A stretch of 64,000 bases of DNA from Rhizobium phaseoli (GCF_010668805.1 NZ_WUFT01000001.1:248001-312000); one strand, 5' to 3'; counted from the stretch's first letter, positions 8,857-18,966 are shown. Translations and numbers: made by a program. The notes: a model not told the origin generated them from the letters alone.

Positions 8857-8981
8857 GGTCTCGTTCCTGATCTTGATCCGAGACGGCCCCTGCCGTCCCT
8901 TCCGTTGAATGGAAGATGGCATTTTCCGTTCGTTCGGATTAGTCTCCAGATCGTGGAATTCGAATTCGGAAAAGCCGAACG
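8857..8981. promoter_or_regulatory. Divergent promoter region, SDR / LysR
   Basis: The region is 125 bases between divergent genes. It contains several short symmetric blocks built on TTCG and CGAA, for example GGAATTCGAATTCGG near 8956-8972 and TTCCGTTCG near 8925. This layout is typical for LysR proteins that bind between themselves and a divergent target. No single T-N11-A box stands out. Confidence 0.4.
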
Positions 8982-9887
8982 ATGATCAGGATCGAAGGGA
9001 TTGCGGCTTTTGTCGCCGTCACCGAGGCAGGCTCGGTCAGCGAGGCCGCCCGGCGGCTGCGGCTGTCCAAATCCGTCGTCAGCGAAAGGCTGGCCGAGCT
9101 GGAGAAGTCGCTCGGTGGCACGCTGCTGCACCGAACGACACGCAAGCTCGCCTTGACCGAGGATGGTGCGGTCTTCCTGGAGCGGGCCGGTCGCATCGTC
9201 CGCGAGATCGAGGAGGCCGTAGCCGACATGGCCGAGCGGCGTGGAACCCTGTCGGGGCCGATCCGCATTGCCGCACCCGTCACCTTCGGCCGCATGCATC
9301 TCGGCCCGGCGCTTTATCCCTTCCTCGCCGAACATCCCGATATCGAACTGACGCTTGATATCGATGACCGGCGTGTCGATGCGTCCTCGGACGGCTACGA
9401 CGCCGTCATCCGCAACGGCCCGATCGCCGATAGCCGGCTGGTCGCCTGGAAGCTTGCGCCAAGCCGCCGCCTGCTCTGCGCTTCGCCGGATTATCTCGCG
9501 CGGGCGGGAGTGCCGGCGTCGCTGGCGGATCTCAGCACCCATCGCGGCATCTTCTACACCCATCGCGGCGTTGCCGACTGGCGCTTCCAGACGCCCGACG
9601 GTGCGATCGTCGTCCGCGCGAAACAGGCGCTCGGCATGAACAATGGCGACATGCTTCGTGACGCCGCGATTGCCGGTCTCGGCATCGCGCTGCTGCCTGC
9701 CTTCATTGCCGGCCCGGCGATCCGCGAGGGCCGGCTTGCCGAAATCGATGTCGGCCACAGGCCGGAGGCCGAGTTCATCTATATAGCCCATCCGGAGGGA
9801 CGGAATCCCTCGGCCAAGCTCCGCGCCATCGCCGATCACTTGAAGAAGAGCTTCGGCGATCCGCCCTATTGGGATCCGGCGGGTTAA
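8982..9887 (+). CDS. LysR-family transcriptional regulator
   Basis: This is a 301-residue LysR regulator. The N-terminal helix-turn-helix (about residues 5-65) contains GIAAFVAVTEAGSVSEAARRL and LRLSKSVVSERLAELEKSLGG, followed by LLHRTTRKLALTEDG and a coiled linker. The rest is the periplasmic-binding-like ligand domain (GPIRIAAPVTFGRMHLGPAL). It most resembles the LysR subgroup that represses or activates adjacent oxidoreductase genes. It is divergent from the two SDR genes and is followed after 3 bases by an MFS gene, so it may control both sides. The inducer is unknown. Confidence 0.9.
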   Translation: MIRIEGIAAFVAVTEAGSVSEAARRLRLSKSVVSERLAELEKSLGGTLLHRTTRKLALTEDGAVFLERAGRIVREIEEAVADMAERRGTLSGPIRIAAPVTFGRMHLGPALYPFLAEHPDIELTLDIDDRRVDASSDGYDAVIRNGPIADSRLVAWKLAPSRRLLCASPDYLARAGVPASLADLSTHRGIFYTHRGVADWRFQTPDGAIVVRAKQALGMNNGDMLRDAAIAGLGIALLPAFIAGPAIREGRLAEIDVGHRPEAEFIYIAHPEGRNPSAKLRAIADHLKKSFGDPPYWDPAG

Positions 9888-9890
9888 CCC

Positions 9891-11542
<1,652 letters not shown>

Positions 11543-11551
11543 CTGCCCACA

Positions 11552-13213
11552 TCAACCAAGCCGGATATAGGGCACGTCCTTCTTCGCCACCTCGTCCAGC
11601 GCCTCCTCGTAGCCCGCATCGGCATACCGCATGACGCCGAGTGCGGTGTCGTTGGTCAGCGCGTGGTCGAGCCGCTCGTCGGCGGCATCGGTGCCGTCGG
11701 CGATAACGGTGACGCCGCAGCTCGTCATGTAGCCGGCATATCCGCCGCCGCCGGAATGGATGACGACGAGATCGGCCATCGATGAGCAGAGCATCATTGC
11801 GTCGATCAGCGGCCAGTCGGCGATCGCATCAGAGCCGTCCTTCATCCGCTCGGTCATGATGTTGGGATGCGCCATGGCGCCGGCATCGAGATGGTCGCGG
11901 GAGAAGGCGACCGGGCCTTTGAGGTCGCCGGTCGCCACCAGCGTGTTGACGCGCCGGGCGAGCATCGTGCGTTCGCCGTGGCCGAGCCAGGCGATGCGGG
12001 CCGGCAGCCCTTCGAAGGGAACGTGCTGGCGCGCCAGCCGGATCCAGTTGGTGATGATCTTGTTGTCGGGGAATAATTCCAGCAGCAGGTCGTCGATGCG
12101 GGCGATATCGCTCTCCTCGCCCGACAGCGCCATCCAGCGGAACGGTCCGATCGCCCGGGCAAACAGCGGCCTCAGATAGGCTTCGGTGAAGATCGGAATG
12201 TCGAAGGCTTTGGTCACGCCGCCTTCTTTTGCCTGGGTGCGGATAAGGTTGCCGTTGTCGAAGACCTCAGAACCGCGCTTCTGGAATTCCAGCATCGCGG
12301 TCACATGGTCAACGATCGAGGCGCGACTGGCCGCCATCAATTGCCCCTGGCCGTCCTCGCGCAGTCCCCTGACCTGCTCTAGGTCCATGCCCTTCGGCAC
12401 ATAGCCATAGACGAGGTCGTGCGCCGAGGTCTGGTCGGTGACGATGTCGGGCACGATGCCGCGCCGGGCAATCTCCGGATAGACCTCGGCCGCATTGCCG
12501 ACAAGGCCGACGGAAAGCGCCCGCTTGTCCTTCACCGCCGCATCGATCATCTCCAGGGCGCTATCGAGATCGGGGGCGATTTCCTGGAGATAGCCGATCT
12601 GCTGGCGCTTGCGGGCGCGTTCTGCATCAATATCGATGCAGAGGATCGCCGCCCCTGCCATGCGGCCGGCGAGCGGCTGCGCCCCACCCATGCCGCCGAG
12701 ACCGGCCGTCAGCACGAAGCGGCCGAGAAGATCGCCGCCGAAGCGCCGCTCGGCGATGCGCATGAAGATCTCGTAAGTGCCCTGAATGACGCCCTGGCTG
12801 CCGATATATTGCCAGGCGCCGGCCGTCAGCCCGCCCCAGCAGATCAGCCCCTTGCGCTGCAGCTCGTAGAACACCTCGGCTTTCGCCCATTGCCCGACGA
12901 TATTGCAGTTCGCCATGATGACCAGCGGCGCCTTGGCGTGCGTTCGAACGAGGCCGATCGGTTTGCCGGACTGGATGAGCAGCGTCTGGTCTTCGTCCAT
13001 CTCGGTCAGTGCCTTGACGATGCCCTTGTGCGCCGCCCAGTTGCGAGCCGCCTTGCCGAGTGCGGCATAGACGATCAGGTTTTCCGGATCCTCGCCGACC
13101 GACAGCACGTTTTCGAGCAGCCGCAGCAGCGCCTCCTGCCGCCAGCCCTTGGCCCGCAGCTGCGGCCCGCCGGGTATCGGAAAGTTCGGATGACGTGGAT
13201 TGGCCTTCGGCAT
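11552..13213 (-). CDS. Urocanate hydratase-family enzyme, probable (S-methyl-)thiourocanate hydratase
   Basis: This 553-residue protein belongs to the urocanase family, NAD-dependent hydratases. It shows MANCNIVGQWA, GLTAGAWQYIGSQG, the glycine-rich LTAGLGGMGGAQPLAGRMAG cofactor segment followed by an acidic CIDID strand end, and YAGYMTSCGVTVIADGT at the C-terminus. GAGGAATCCACG precedes the ATG at 13213. By homology alone it would be called HutU. However, no hutH, hutI or hutG is nearby, and the neighbours are a MIO-less lyase homologue, hydantoinase, carbamoylase and DUF917. That set fits hydration of thiourocanate or its S-methyl form in ergothioneine breakdown. Family membership is certain; the substrate is inferred from context. 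Confidence 0.8.
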   Translation of the reverse strand: MPKANPRHPNFPIPGGPQLRAKGWRQEALLRLLENVLSVGEDPENLIVYAALGKAARNWAAHKGIVKALTEMDEDQTLLIQSGKPIGLVRTHAKAPLVIMANCNIVGQWAKAEVFYELQRKGLICWGGLTAGAWQYIGSQGVIQGTYEIFMRIAERRFGGDLLGRFVLTAGLGGMGGAQPLAGRMAGAAILCIDIDAERARKRQQIGYLQEIAPDLDSALEMIDAAVKDKRALSVGLVGNAAEVYPEIARRGIVPDIVTDQTSAHDLVYGYVPKGMDLEQVRGLREDGQGQLMAASRASIVDHVTAMLEFQKRGSEVFDNGNLIRTQAKEGGVTKAFDIPIFTEAYLRPLFARAIGPFRWMALSGEESDIARIDDLLLELFPDNKIITNWIRLARQHVPFEGLPARIAWLGHGERTMLARRVNTLVATGDLKGPVAFSRDHLDAGAMAHPNIMTERMKDGSDAIADWPLIDAMMLCSSMADLVVIHSGGGGYAGYMTSCGVTVIADGTDAADERLDHALTNDTALGVMRYADAGYEEALDEVAKKDVPYIRLG

Positions 13214-13243
13214 CGTGGATTCCTCGTTGGTTCTCTGCTCTTT

Positions 13244-13268
13244 CTCTTCTCCCCGCTGGGGAGAAGAG
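13244..13268. repeat. Rhizobial palindrome (RIME-type core)
   Basis: CTCTTCTCCCC-GCT-GGGGAGAAGAG is a perfect 11-base-arm palindrome between the TfoX and urocanase-like genes. The same core lies in both arms of the large inverted repeat at 34650-34831, which marks it as a dispersed element. On the transcript it would form a stable hairpin and could tune expression of the downstream gene. Confidence 0.7.
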
Positions 13269-13277
13269 GGTATCAGG

Positions 13278-13607
13278 TCACTTGCCAGGCAGCGATTCCA
13301 CATAGGCGAGCGCCGCATCGAGCAAACGCCGTCTGAGCGCATCGTCGCCGTAAACCGCAGCTGTCGCCCGCACCCAGCCCCGCATCACACGCTCGCCGGA
13401 CAGCATCTGGATCACGCCGGACAGCGCCAGTGCCCAGCCGTCATTGCCCTTGCCGAGACGGATCAGCATGCCGTCATGGCGCGCGCAGCAGAGAAGATTG
13501 CCGTTCAGCATGAAGGCCCAGCCGCCGAACATGGATTTTTCGGCAAGGCCAGGCCGCTCGCCGAGTTCCTCGCGCATCAGCTCTTCGAGACCGGAATCGC
13601 GCGTCAT
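13278..13607 (-). CDS. TfoX N-terminal-domain protein
   Basis: This small protein of 109 residues matches the TfoX/Sxy N-terminal domain. It has an EKSMFGGWAFMLNGNLLCCARHDGMLIRLGKG core with the family's FGG and G-N-L pattern, then a hydrophobic MRGWVRA segment and a helical tail. In enterobacteria TfoX regulates competence, but the single-domain rhizobial proteins have no established role. It lies 3 bases after the DUF917 gene and upstream of the urocanase-like gene, inside the putative ergothioneine cluster. It is therefore co-transcribed with the pathway and could be a small accessory protein, though nothing in the sequence proves that. Confidence 0.8.
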   Translation of the reverse strand: MTRDSGLEELMREELGERPGLAEKSMFGGWAFMLNGNLLCCARHDGMLIRLGKGNDGWALALSGVIQMLSGERVMRGWVRATAAVYGDDALRRRLLDAALAYVESLPGK

Positions 13608-13610
13608 GAC

Positions 13611-14708
13611 TCAAGCTCTCGTCGCCAGTGCATAACGGGCGATCTCGATCCCCATCGCCTTTTCGACGACCGGATAGACGGTCGGGTCGAGCACGCTTGC
13701 CGACAGCGGTATGATATCCTTCGGCACATGCAGGATGAAGATAGGCATGCCCTCCTTGAGCTGGCCGACGCTGAGCGGTTCGCCCTCCGGCGACAGCGTG
13801 GTGATGACGGCGGGGAAGGTGGCAAGCCGCCCGCCATCCGCGGCGTCCACCGCCATATATTCGTTCATCACATGTAGCCGCACCGATTTTTCGCCCCTGC
13901 CGACGGTGACCGTGCCGATGTCGAAGGCCTCCTTGGTGTAGACGACGTCCTTGCGGGTGATGACGCCCTCGGCGAGGATATGCCCGCCCGTCGTCTTGCA
14001 GATGGCGTCGATGACAGCAGATCCGCCGCGCTTCTCCGCCGCAATGATTGCCTCGCCGAGCGCAAGCGCCATCGAGATGCCGCCGAGTGCTGCATGGCTG
14101 CGCACATAGGAGGCTCTCAGCGGATTGCGGCAGCTGGCGATGAAGCCACCGGATTGATCGGCGGCGGCGCGCAGCACCGGTGAGATCTTCGCGGTCGCGC
14201 CCTTGACCACCAGTTCGATATAGCGGTTCTCGGCCCGATTGCCGCCGACGGCGGTCTGGATCATCTGCTCCGGCGAGCCGGCCATGCCGATCGAGCCCAT
14301 GTCGCCTGTGGGGTGCGCACGGATATCGCCGACCGCGTCGACCACCTTGGTGCCGAGGATTGCCGACGGCAGCCAGCCGTTCAGCGTCGAGGATTTGCCG
14401 TTCTGGCCGATGATCAGTCCGGAGAGCCTTTCGCCTAGCGCCTCCTGCAGCAGCTGCACGGCTTTGACATAATCGATGCCTTGCATTTCCCAGGGCGTGG
14501 TCGAGGCCGGCGCGCCGATTGCCGCCGCCGTCGCGATCCAGTCCTCGTCCTGCAACTCGTCGATCGACACCAGTTCCGGTTTGCCGATAGTGACGGCCGC
14601 CAACCCAAGCATCCGCCCGTGATCGGCCCAGCCGCCGCCGCCGGCGGCATAGACGGAGCCGCCCTTGACGGCCGCTTCCACGTCCTTCTCAACCAGTATG
14701 CGTCCCAT
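13611..14708 (-). CDS. DUF917 protein, probable (S-methyl-)thiohydantoin desulfurase
   Basis: This 365-residue protein is of the DUF917 family, now associated with removal of sulfur from thiohydantoins. It opens MGRILVEKDVEAAVKGGSVYAAGGGGWADHG, contains ATAAAIGAPASTTPWEMQG and the ALGEAIIAAEKRGG segment, and ends with an acidic central-domain/barrel-like region. AGGAGAAGCCGG before 14708 sets the start, and the gene overlaps the upstream carbamoylase by 20 bases. In the ergothioneine route this step converts the thioxo- or methylthio-hydantoin propionate into hydantoin propionate, which the hydantoinase next door would open. The assignment rests on family and neighbourhood; catalytic residues were not checked against a structure. 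Confidence 0.75.
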   Translation of the reverse strand: MGRILVEKDVEAAVKGGSVYAAGGGGWADHGRMLGLAAVTIGKPELVSIDELQDEDWIATAAAIGAPASTTPWEMQGIDYVKAVQLLQEALGERLSGLIIGQNGKSSTLNGWLPSAILGTKVVDAVGDIRAHPTGDMGSIGMAGSPEQMIQTAVGGNRAENRYIELVVKGATAKISPVLRAAADQSGGFIASCRNPLRASYVRSHAALGGISMALALGEAIIAAEKRGGSAVIDAICKTTGGHILAEGVITRKDVVYTKEAFDIGTVTVGRGEKSVRLHVMNEYMAVDAADGGRLATFPAVITTLSPEGEPLSVGQLKEGMPIFILHVPKDIIPLSASVLDPTVYPVVEKAMGIEIARYALATRA

Positions 14709-15969
14709 CCGGCTTCTCCTGGTTCGAATTTCTATCCATCTCGCGCACCGCCTCAAACAGCACGGCGGCGCCGAGCGCGATGTCGTCATTGTCAGCCCAT
14801 TCGTCAGGGCAATGGCTGCGGCCGTCCCGGCAGGGCACGAAGATCATCGCCGCCGGCGCCACCTTGGCGATCCAGGCCGTATCGTGCCCTGCGCCGGAAG
14901 CCATGCGGCGATGCTTGGCGCCGACGCGCTCGCAGGCGGCCTCCAGCGTCGACAGCAGCCCGGCATCACCCGGCGTCGGCAGGTTGTCGGACACCCGGTT
15001 CGGCGCCTTGATCGTCACGCCATAGGCGTCCGCCAGCTTTTCGACATGGCCGTCGAGCCAGCGGCAGAAGGCCTCCATGTCGGCGCGGATCTCGGCGCGG
15101 CCATCGATCAGCAGCACCACCTTCGAGGGCACGACATTGGCCGCATTCGGCTCGATCCGGAATTCCCCGACCGTCGCTGCGAAGTGCCCTGGTGTTTTGG
15201 CTAGCTCGGCGGCGGCGTTGCGGATGTCGAGCACCAGCTGCGAGGCCGCCACCAGCGCATCCGCCCGCCGGTCCATCGGCGTCGTGCCGGCGTGATCGGC
15301 CCGCCCCTCGACGGTAATCTCCAGGCGGGTGATGCCCGAAATCGCGGTGACGATGCCGATATCGGCTTTTTCGGCTTCGAGCACCGGCCCCTGTTCGATA
15401 TGGAGTTCGAGAAAGCCTGCCAGATCGGGCCGCTTCTGCTGCGCCAGCACGTCTGGACTGCCCCCTACCTCAGCGATACCCTCGGCAAGGTCGCGCTCGT
15501 CGCTGACGCGTGAAAGCCAGGCTTCCGGCAATTGCCCGGTCATCCCCCGGCTGCCGATGCAGGACACGCCGAAGATGCTCACCTCCTCGGCAAGAAAATC
15601 GACGATCTCCAGATCGTGGTCGAGCTCCACGCCCTGCTCACCCAGCGCACGCGCCACCTCCAGCGCCGAGATCACCCCGGCAATACCGTCGAAGCGGCCG
15701 CCATCCGGCACCGTGTCGGAATGCGAACCGACCATGATCGTGCCGAGCCAGGGTTTGCGGCCGGTGCGCCGGCCGATCAGATTGCCGGCGGCATCGATCC
15801 GCGTTTCCAGTCCCGCCGCCTTCATCCGCGTTTCGATATAGGCCCGCCCTTCGAGAAAGAGCGGCGTAAAGGCCCGCCGCGTCCACGGATGCCCCGGCTC
15901 GGTGATGGCGGCCAGCGCCTCGATATCGCCAGCGATCCGGCCGGCATCGACGGGAAGATTGCGGCTCAT
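14689..15969 (-). CDS. N-carbamoyl-L-amino-acid amidohydrolase (M20 carbamoylase)
   Basis: This is a 426-residue dinuclear-metal amidase of the hydantoinase/carbamoylase family. Metal and substrate motifs are visible: MVGSHSDTVPDGGRFDGIAGV, DFLAEEVSIFGVSCIGSRGMTG, ELHIEQGPVLE, ADHAGTTPMDRRADAL and the C-terminal SGAGHDTAWIA with CRDGRSHCPDEW. It hydrolyses N-carbamoyl amino acids to the amino acid, CO2 and ammonia. In this cluster the expected substrate is N-carbamoyl-L-glutamate, giving glutamate. Its ATG overlaps the hydantoinase stop by 4 bases and its end overlaps the DUF917 gene, so the genes are tightly coupled. Allantoate amidohydrolase is the main alternative. Confidence 0.85.
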   Translation of the reverse strand: MSRNLPVDAGRIAGDIEALAAITEPGHPWTRRAFTPLFLEGRAYIETRMKAAGLETRIDAAGNLIGRRTGRKPWLGTIMVGSHSDTVPDGGRFDGIAGVISALEVARALGEQGVELDHDLEIVDFLAEEVSIFGVSCIGSRGMTGQLPEAWLSRVSDERDLAEGIAEVGGSPDVLAQQKRPDLAGFLELHIEQGPVLEAEKADIGIVTAISGITRLEITVEGRADHAGTTPMDRRADALVAASQLVLDIRNAAAELAKTPGHFAATVGEFRIEPNAANVVPSKVVLLIDGRAEIRADMEAFCRWLDGHVEKLADAYGVTIKAPNRVSDNLPTPGDAGLLSTLEAACERVGAKHRRMASGAGHDTAWIAKVAPAAMIFVPCRDGRSHCPDEWADNDDIALGAAVLFEAVREMDRNSNQEKPDGTHTG

Positions 15970-17345
15970 GCACCGGCTCCCGCGATAACCTGGCGCGGCA
16001 GCGGCCGCACGAACCGGCCGGTGCCGGGCATGGCCAGCACCTTCCCGCGCTCGGCGATCTTTTCGCCGCGCAGATAGGTGGCCGCAACGGTCCAGAGCAG
16101 GCGGATGCCATTATAGGGGCTCCAGCCGACGACGTTGTTGCCGCTTGCGGCGGCATCATAGACGCTCTCCCGCGGCTCCAGCACGACGATATCGGCATCC
16201 TTGCCGGGGGTCAGCGCGCCCTTGATATGGTCGAGCCGGAAATGCTTGGCCGGGTTTTCCGCCATCAGCTTGGCCGCCCAGGTGAGTGGAATACCGCGTT
16301 CGCTGGCGCCTTTGATGAAAAGCGGTACCATCACCTCGAGACCGGGAACGCCGGAGGCGTTGGCGAGCATGTCGGGATTGGTCTTGCGGTTCTCCGACCA
16401 GCTGACGTGATCGGTCGAAACCAGCCAGACATCGCCCTTCGCCACCTTCCGCCAAAGCTTTTCCACCTCGGCGCGCGGCCGTACCGGCGGATTGATCTTT
16501 GCTTTGCCGCCAAGGCGCTGCACGTCGTTTTCTTCGTCGAGCGTTAGATAATGGATGCAGCATTCGACCGTCGCGACAAAACCGTCGCGGCGATAGGAAC
16601 GTGCGATATCGTAGCCGCGCCCGAGCGAGCAGTGCACCACATGCGCCGGGCAGCCGGTCGCAGCCCCGGTCTCGAAGATCGTGTGCATCGCCAGGAGTTC
16701 GGTAATCGCCGGCCGCGACAGGCCGTGCGCCCGCCAGTCGGTGATGCCGCTCGCCTTCACCTGCTCCATGTAGCTGCGCACCGCCTCGTCGTCCTCATTG
16801 TGCACGCCAGCCGTCAGCCCCGTCGGCGCGATTGCCGCAAAGCAGGCGTCGAGCAGAGCCGGCGGAATGCGCGGAAAACGCTTGGGGTCTGTGCCGAAGG
16901 TCGAGAATTTGAACGCCGCAACGCCCGCCACGACCATCTCGGCAATCCGCGCGGCACCTTCTTGCGGATCGACCGTGCCGTAAAGCGCGAAGTCGACGCG
17001 CGCTTGCGGGCTCGCATGGTCGATCTTCCGTTTTACCGCCGCGGCCGAGCAGACGAGGTCGCCCTCGTCATAGGGCATGTCGACAATGACAGTCACGCCG
17101 CCGGCGGCTGCCGAGCGCGTCGACCAGATGAAATCCTCTTGGTCTTTCTGGGACAGCGAATGGACCTGCGCGTCGATCGCGCCGGGCAGGATCAACGCTT
17201 TGCCGAGCAGATGCCGTTCGCGCGCCGCAGGCGGCACGCCGAGGCCGACCTCGGCGATGCGGCCGTCGCGCACGGCGACATAACCCGCTTCGACAACGCG
17301 GTCCGGCAGCACCACCGTGCCCTGCAGAACGAGATCGAAGTCCAT
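15966..17345 (-). CDS. Hydantoinase / dihydropyrimidinase-family amidohydrolase
   Basis: This 459-residue cyclic amidohydrolase should open a hydantoin ring to an N-carbamoyl amino acid. It keeps the metal-centre landmarks: the likely carboxylated Lys in AFKFSTFG, His in AGVHNED and AHVVHCS, and Asp in VSTDHVSW. The first metal motif reads DAQVH instead of the usual D-x-H-x-H, so Gln replaces the first His. Dihydroorotase-type relatives with Gln at this place exist, so this need not abolish activity. AGGGAGGAAGCGTC precedes the ATG. It is second in the cluster after the lyase-like gene and coupled to the carbamoylase. An allantoinase role is possible, but the neighbours favour hydantoin-5-propionate. 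Confidence 0.8.
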   Translation of the reverse strand: MDFDLVLQGTVVLPDRVVEAGYVAVRDGRIAEVGLGVPPAARERHLLGKALILPGAIDAQVHSLSQKDQEDFIWSTRSAAAGGVTVIVDMPYDEGDLVCSAAAVKRKIDHASPQARVDFALYGTVDPQEGAARIAEMVVAGVAAFKFSTFGTDPKRFPRIPPALLDACFAAIAPTGLTAGVHNEDDEAVRSYMEQVKASGITDWRAHGLSRPAITELLAMHTIFETGAATGCPAHVVHCSLGRGYDIARSYRRDGFVATVECCIHYLTLDEENDVQRLGGKAKINPPVRPRAEVEKLWRKVAKGDVWLVSTDHVSWSENRKTNPDMLANASGVPGLEVMVPLFIKGASERGIPLTWAAKLMAENPAKHFRLDHIKGALTPGKDADIVVLEPRESVYDAAASGNNVVGWSPYNGIRLLWTVAATYLRGEKIAERGKVLAMPGTGRFVRPLPRQVIAGAGA

Positions 17346-17368
17346 GACGCTTCCTCCCTAAGCTGAGA

Positions 17369-18955
17369 TCAGAGTGCCGGTGCCTCATGGCGGGCCAGCC
17401 GCTCCTCGATGCGCTCCAGCGAGCCGAGCGCGAAGAAATCGTCGAAGGATGCGATCGGAACCTGCTCGGTCAGCCTGGAGACGAAGTCGTCCGAGCCGAG
17501 TTCCTCTTCGATCGCCTCCACCTCGGCCGAAAGCGGCCGATCGACGGTATAGAAATCCGCATGTTTGCGCACCACCTCGTAGAGCATGGCGGCGACGCCC
17601 TTCGGCTCGTCGCCGAGAATGTCGATCGCCTGGGCAGACAGCAGCGCCTCGAGCGCTGCGAGACGCTTCAGCGCCCGCATCTGCCGGTCGAAGCGCTCGA
17701 TGACCAGCGGCAGGAAGGCTGCTTCGTCCTCCAGGCCCGCCGCCACCACCAGCGACTGCGCCGACACAGGATTGGACATTGACAGCACGCGCGAAAAAAT
17801 CTCGCCGGCCAGCTTAATGATCGGCCCGAAACCGGTGGCGATCCGCCCCGGCGGCACGAGATTGACCGGCAGGTCGCGGCGCTGGCCGTTGCCGAGAATG
17901 ACGCAACGGTTGAAGGCATTGCGCGCCGCATGCGCCATGCAGAGAGCCGCCGATTCGAGCAGGATCGTCACATCGAGCGGCAGTGAACCGCCCGAGGTCA
18001 TCACCCGGCCTTCGACCACGACCGGATTGTCGTCCGAGCGCCCGGTGGCGGCAAGGATCTTGTGGCCGGTTGACAGCAGGTTTTCGATCACCGCGCCGAA
18101 CACCTGGGCAATCATCCGCAGGCTGAGCGGATCCTGCACATGCGTGGCGACCGGCCAGTTCCAGTCGTCGGAGGCGTTGCAGAGCCAGGCGCCGATCAGC
18201 GCCTCGCGCGCCGTGCCGACGTGGCGGACCGCCTTCCAGGGATCGCGGGACGCCCCAAGCGCCCCGGCCGCCATCATCGCCGTTGCCAGCAGGATGCGGA
18301 TCGAGGCGGCGGCATTGCGTGTCGTTTCGGCCGCCGCCGCAAAGCTCACCGCATTGATGCTGAGCGAGGCGAGGCTGTCGCGCGGGGCCATCCGCACCGG
18401 CTCCAGCCCGGCCGCCCGAAAAGCCTCTGCCGCCTGCATCCGGTTGCCGCGATAGACCGCTTCGCCGACGCCGGTCAGCACCGCGCCGATCTGTCCCATC
18501 AACCCGATATCGGCACAGCCGATCGAGCCGGTGCGGCGCACGACCGGGATGAGATCGGCCTCAAGCATCCTGATATAGGCCTGGATCAGCTCCGGCGTGC
18601 AGCCGACCTGGCCGGTCAGCGCCGTATTGACGCGGATCGCCATGGCATTGCGCACGACATTGCAGGAAAAGGGTGTGCCGGTGCCGAAATGATGGGCGCG
18701 CACCAGGCCGAGGTTGAAGGTGTCGAGTTCGTCGGCCGACCACTCCACATCCTTCATGGCGCCGACGCCGGTCGTCGCGCCGTAGACGGGCATGCCTGAG
18801 GCAATGGCCTCCTCGACGACCTCGCGGGCGATAGCGATGCGGGCCATGCCGGTCGCCGACGCCGAAATCGTCGCCTTGCCCGCACCGATCGTCACCATCT
18901 CGGCAAAACCGAGCGGCCGTCCGGAAAGTTCGATGCCAGGGCGTTCGTGCTGCAT
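17369..18955 (-). CDS. Ammonia-lyase-family protein without the MIO triad, probable ergothionase
   Basis: This 528-residue protein has the fold of histidine/phenylalanine ammonia-lyases: VYGATTGVGAMKD (Tyr58), VQDPLSLRMIAQVFG, and SDDNPVVVEG. At the place where true lyases have Gly-Ser-Val-Gly-Ala-Ser-Gly-Asp and build the MIO cofactor, this one reads GSIGCADIGLMG (143-154), with Cys147-Ala148-Asp149 in place of Ala-Ser-Gly. It therefore cannot form MIO in the usual way. Ergothionase, which eliminates trimethylamine from ergothioneine to give thiourocanate, is a known MIO-less member, and the five neighbouring genes supply the later steps. S-methyl-ergothioneine is an equally possible substrate. 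It is the first gene of the leftward cluster. Confidence 0.75.
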   Translation of the reverse strand: MQHERPGIELSGRPLGFAEMVTIGAGKATISASATGMARIAIAREVVEEAIASGMPVYGATTGVGAMKDVEWSADELDTFNLGLVRAHHFGTGTPFSCNVVRNAMAIRVNTALTGQVGCTPELIQAYIRMLEADLIPVVRRTGSIGCADIGLMGQIGAVLTGVGEAVYRGNRMQAAEAFRAAGLEPVRMAPRDSLASLSINAVSFAAAAETTRNAAASIRILLATAMMAAGALGASRDPWKAVRHVGTAREALIGAWLCNASDDWNWPVATHVQDPLSLRMIAQVFGAVIENLLSTGHKILAATGRSDDNPVVVEGRVMTSGGSLPLDVTILLESAALCMAHAARNAFNRCVILGNGQRRDLPVNLVPPGRIATGFGPIIKLAGEIFSRVLSMSNPVSAQSLVVAAGLEDEAAFLPLVIERFDRQMRALKRLAALEALLSAQAIDILGDEPKGVAAMLYEVVRKHADFYTVDRPLSAEVEAIEEELGSDDFVSRLTEQVPIASFDDFFALGSLERIEERLARHEAPAL

Positions 18956-18966
18956 GTGCCATATCT

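Noticed and set aside
11552..18955. Reading the cluster as a histidine-utilisation (hut) operon
   Set aside because: The lyase lacks the MIO triad, and hutI, hutG and hutC are absent, while hydantoinase, carbamoylase and DUF917 do not belong to histidine breakdown.
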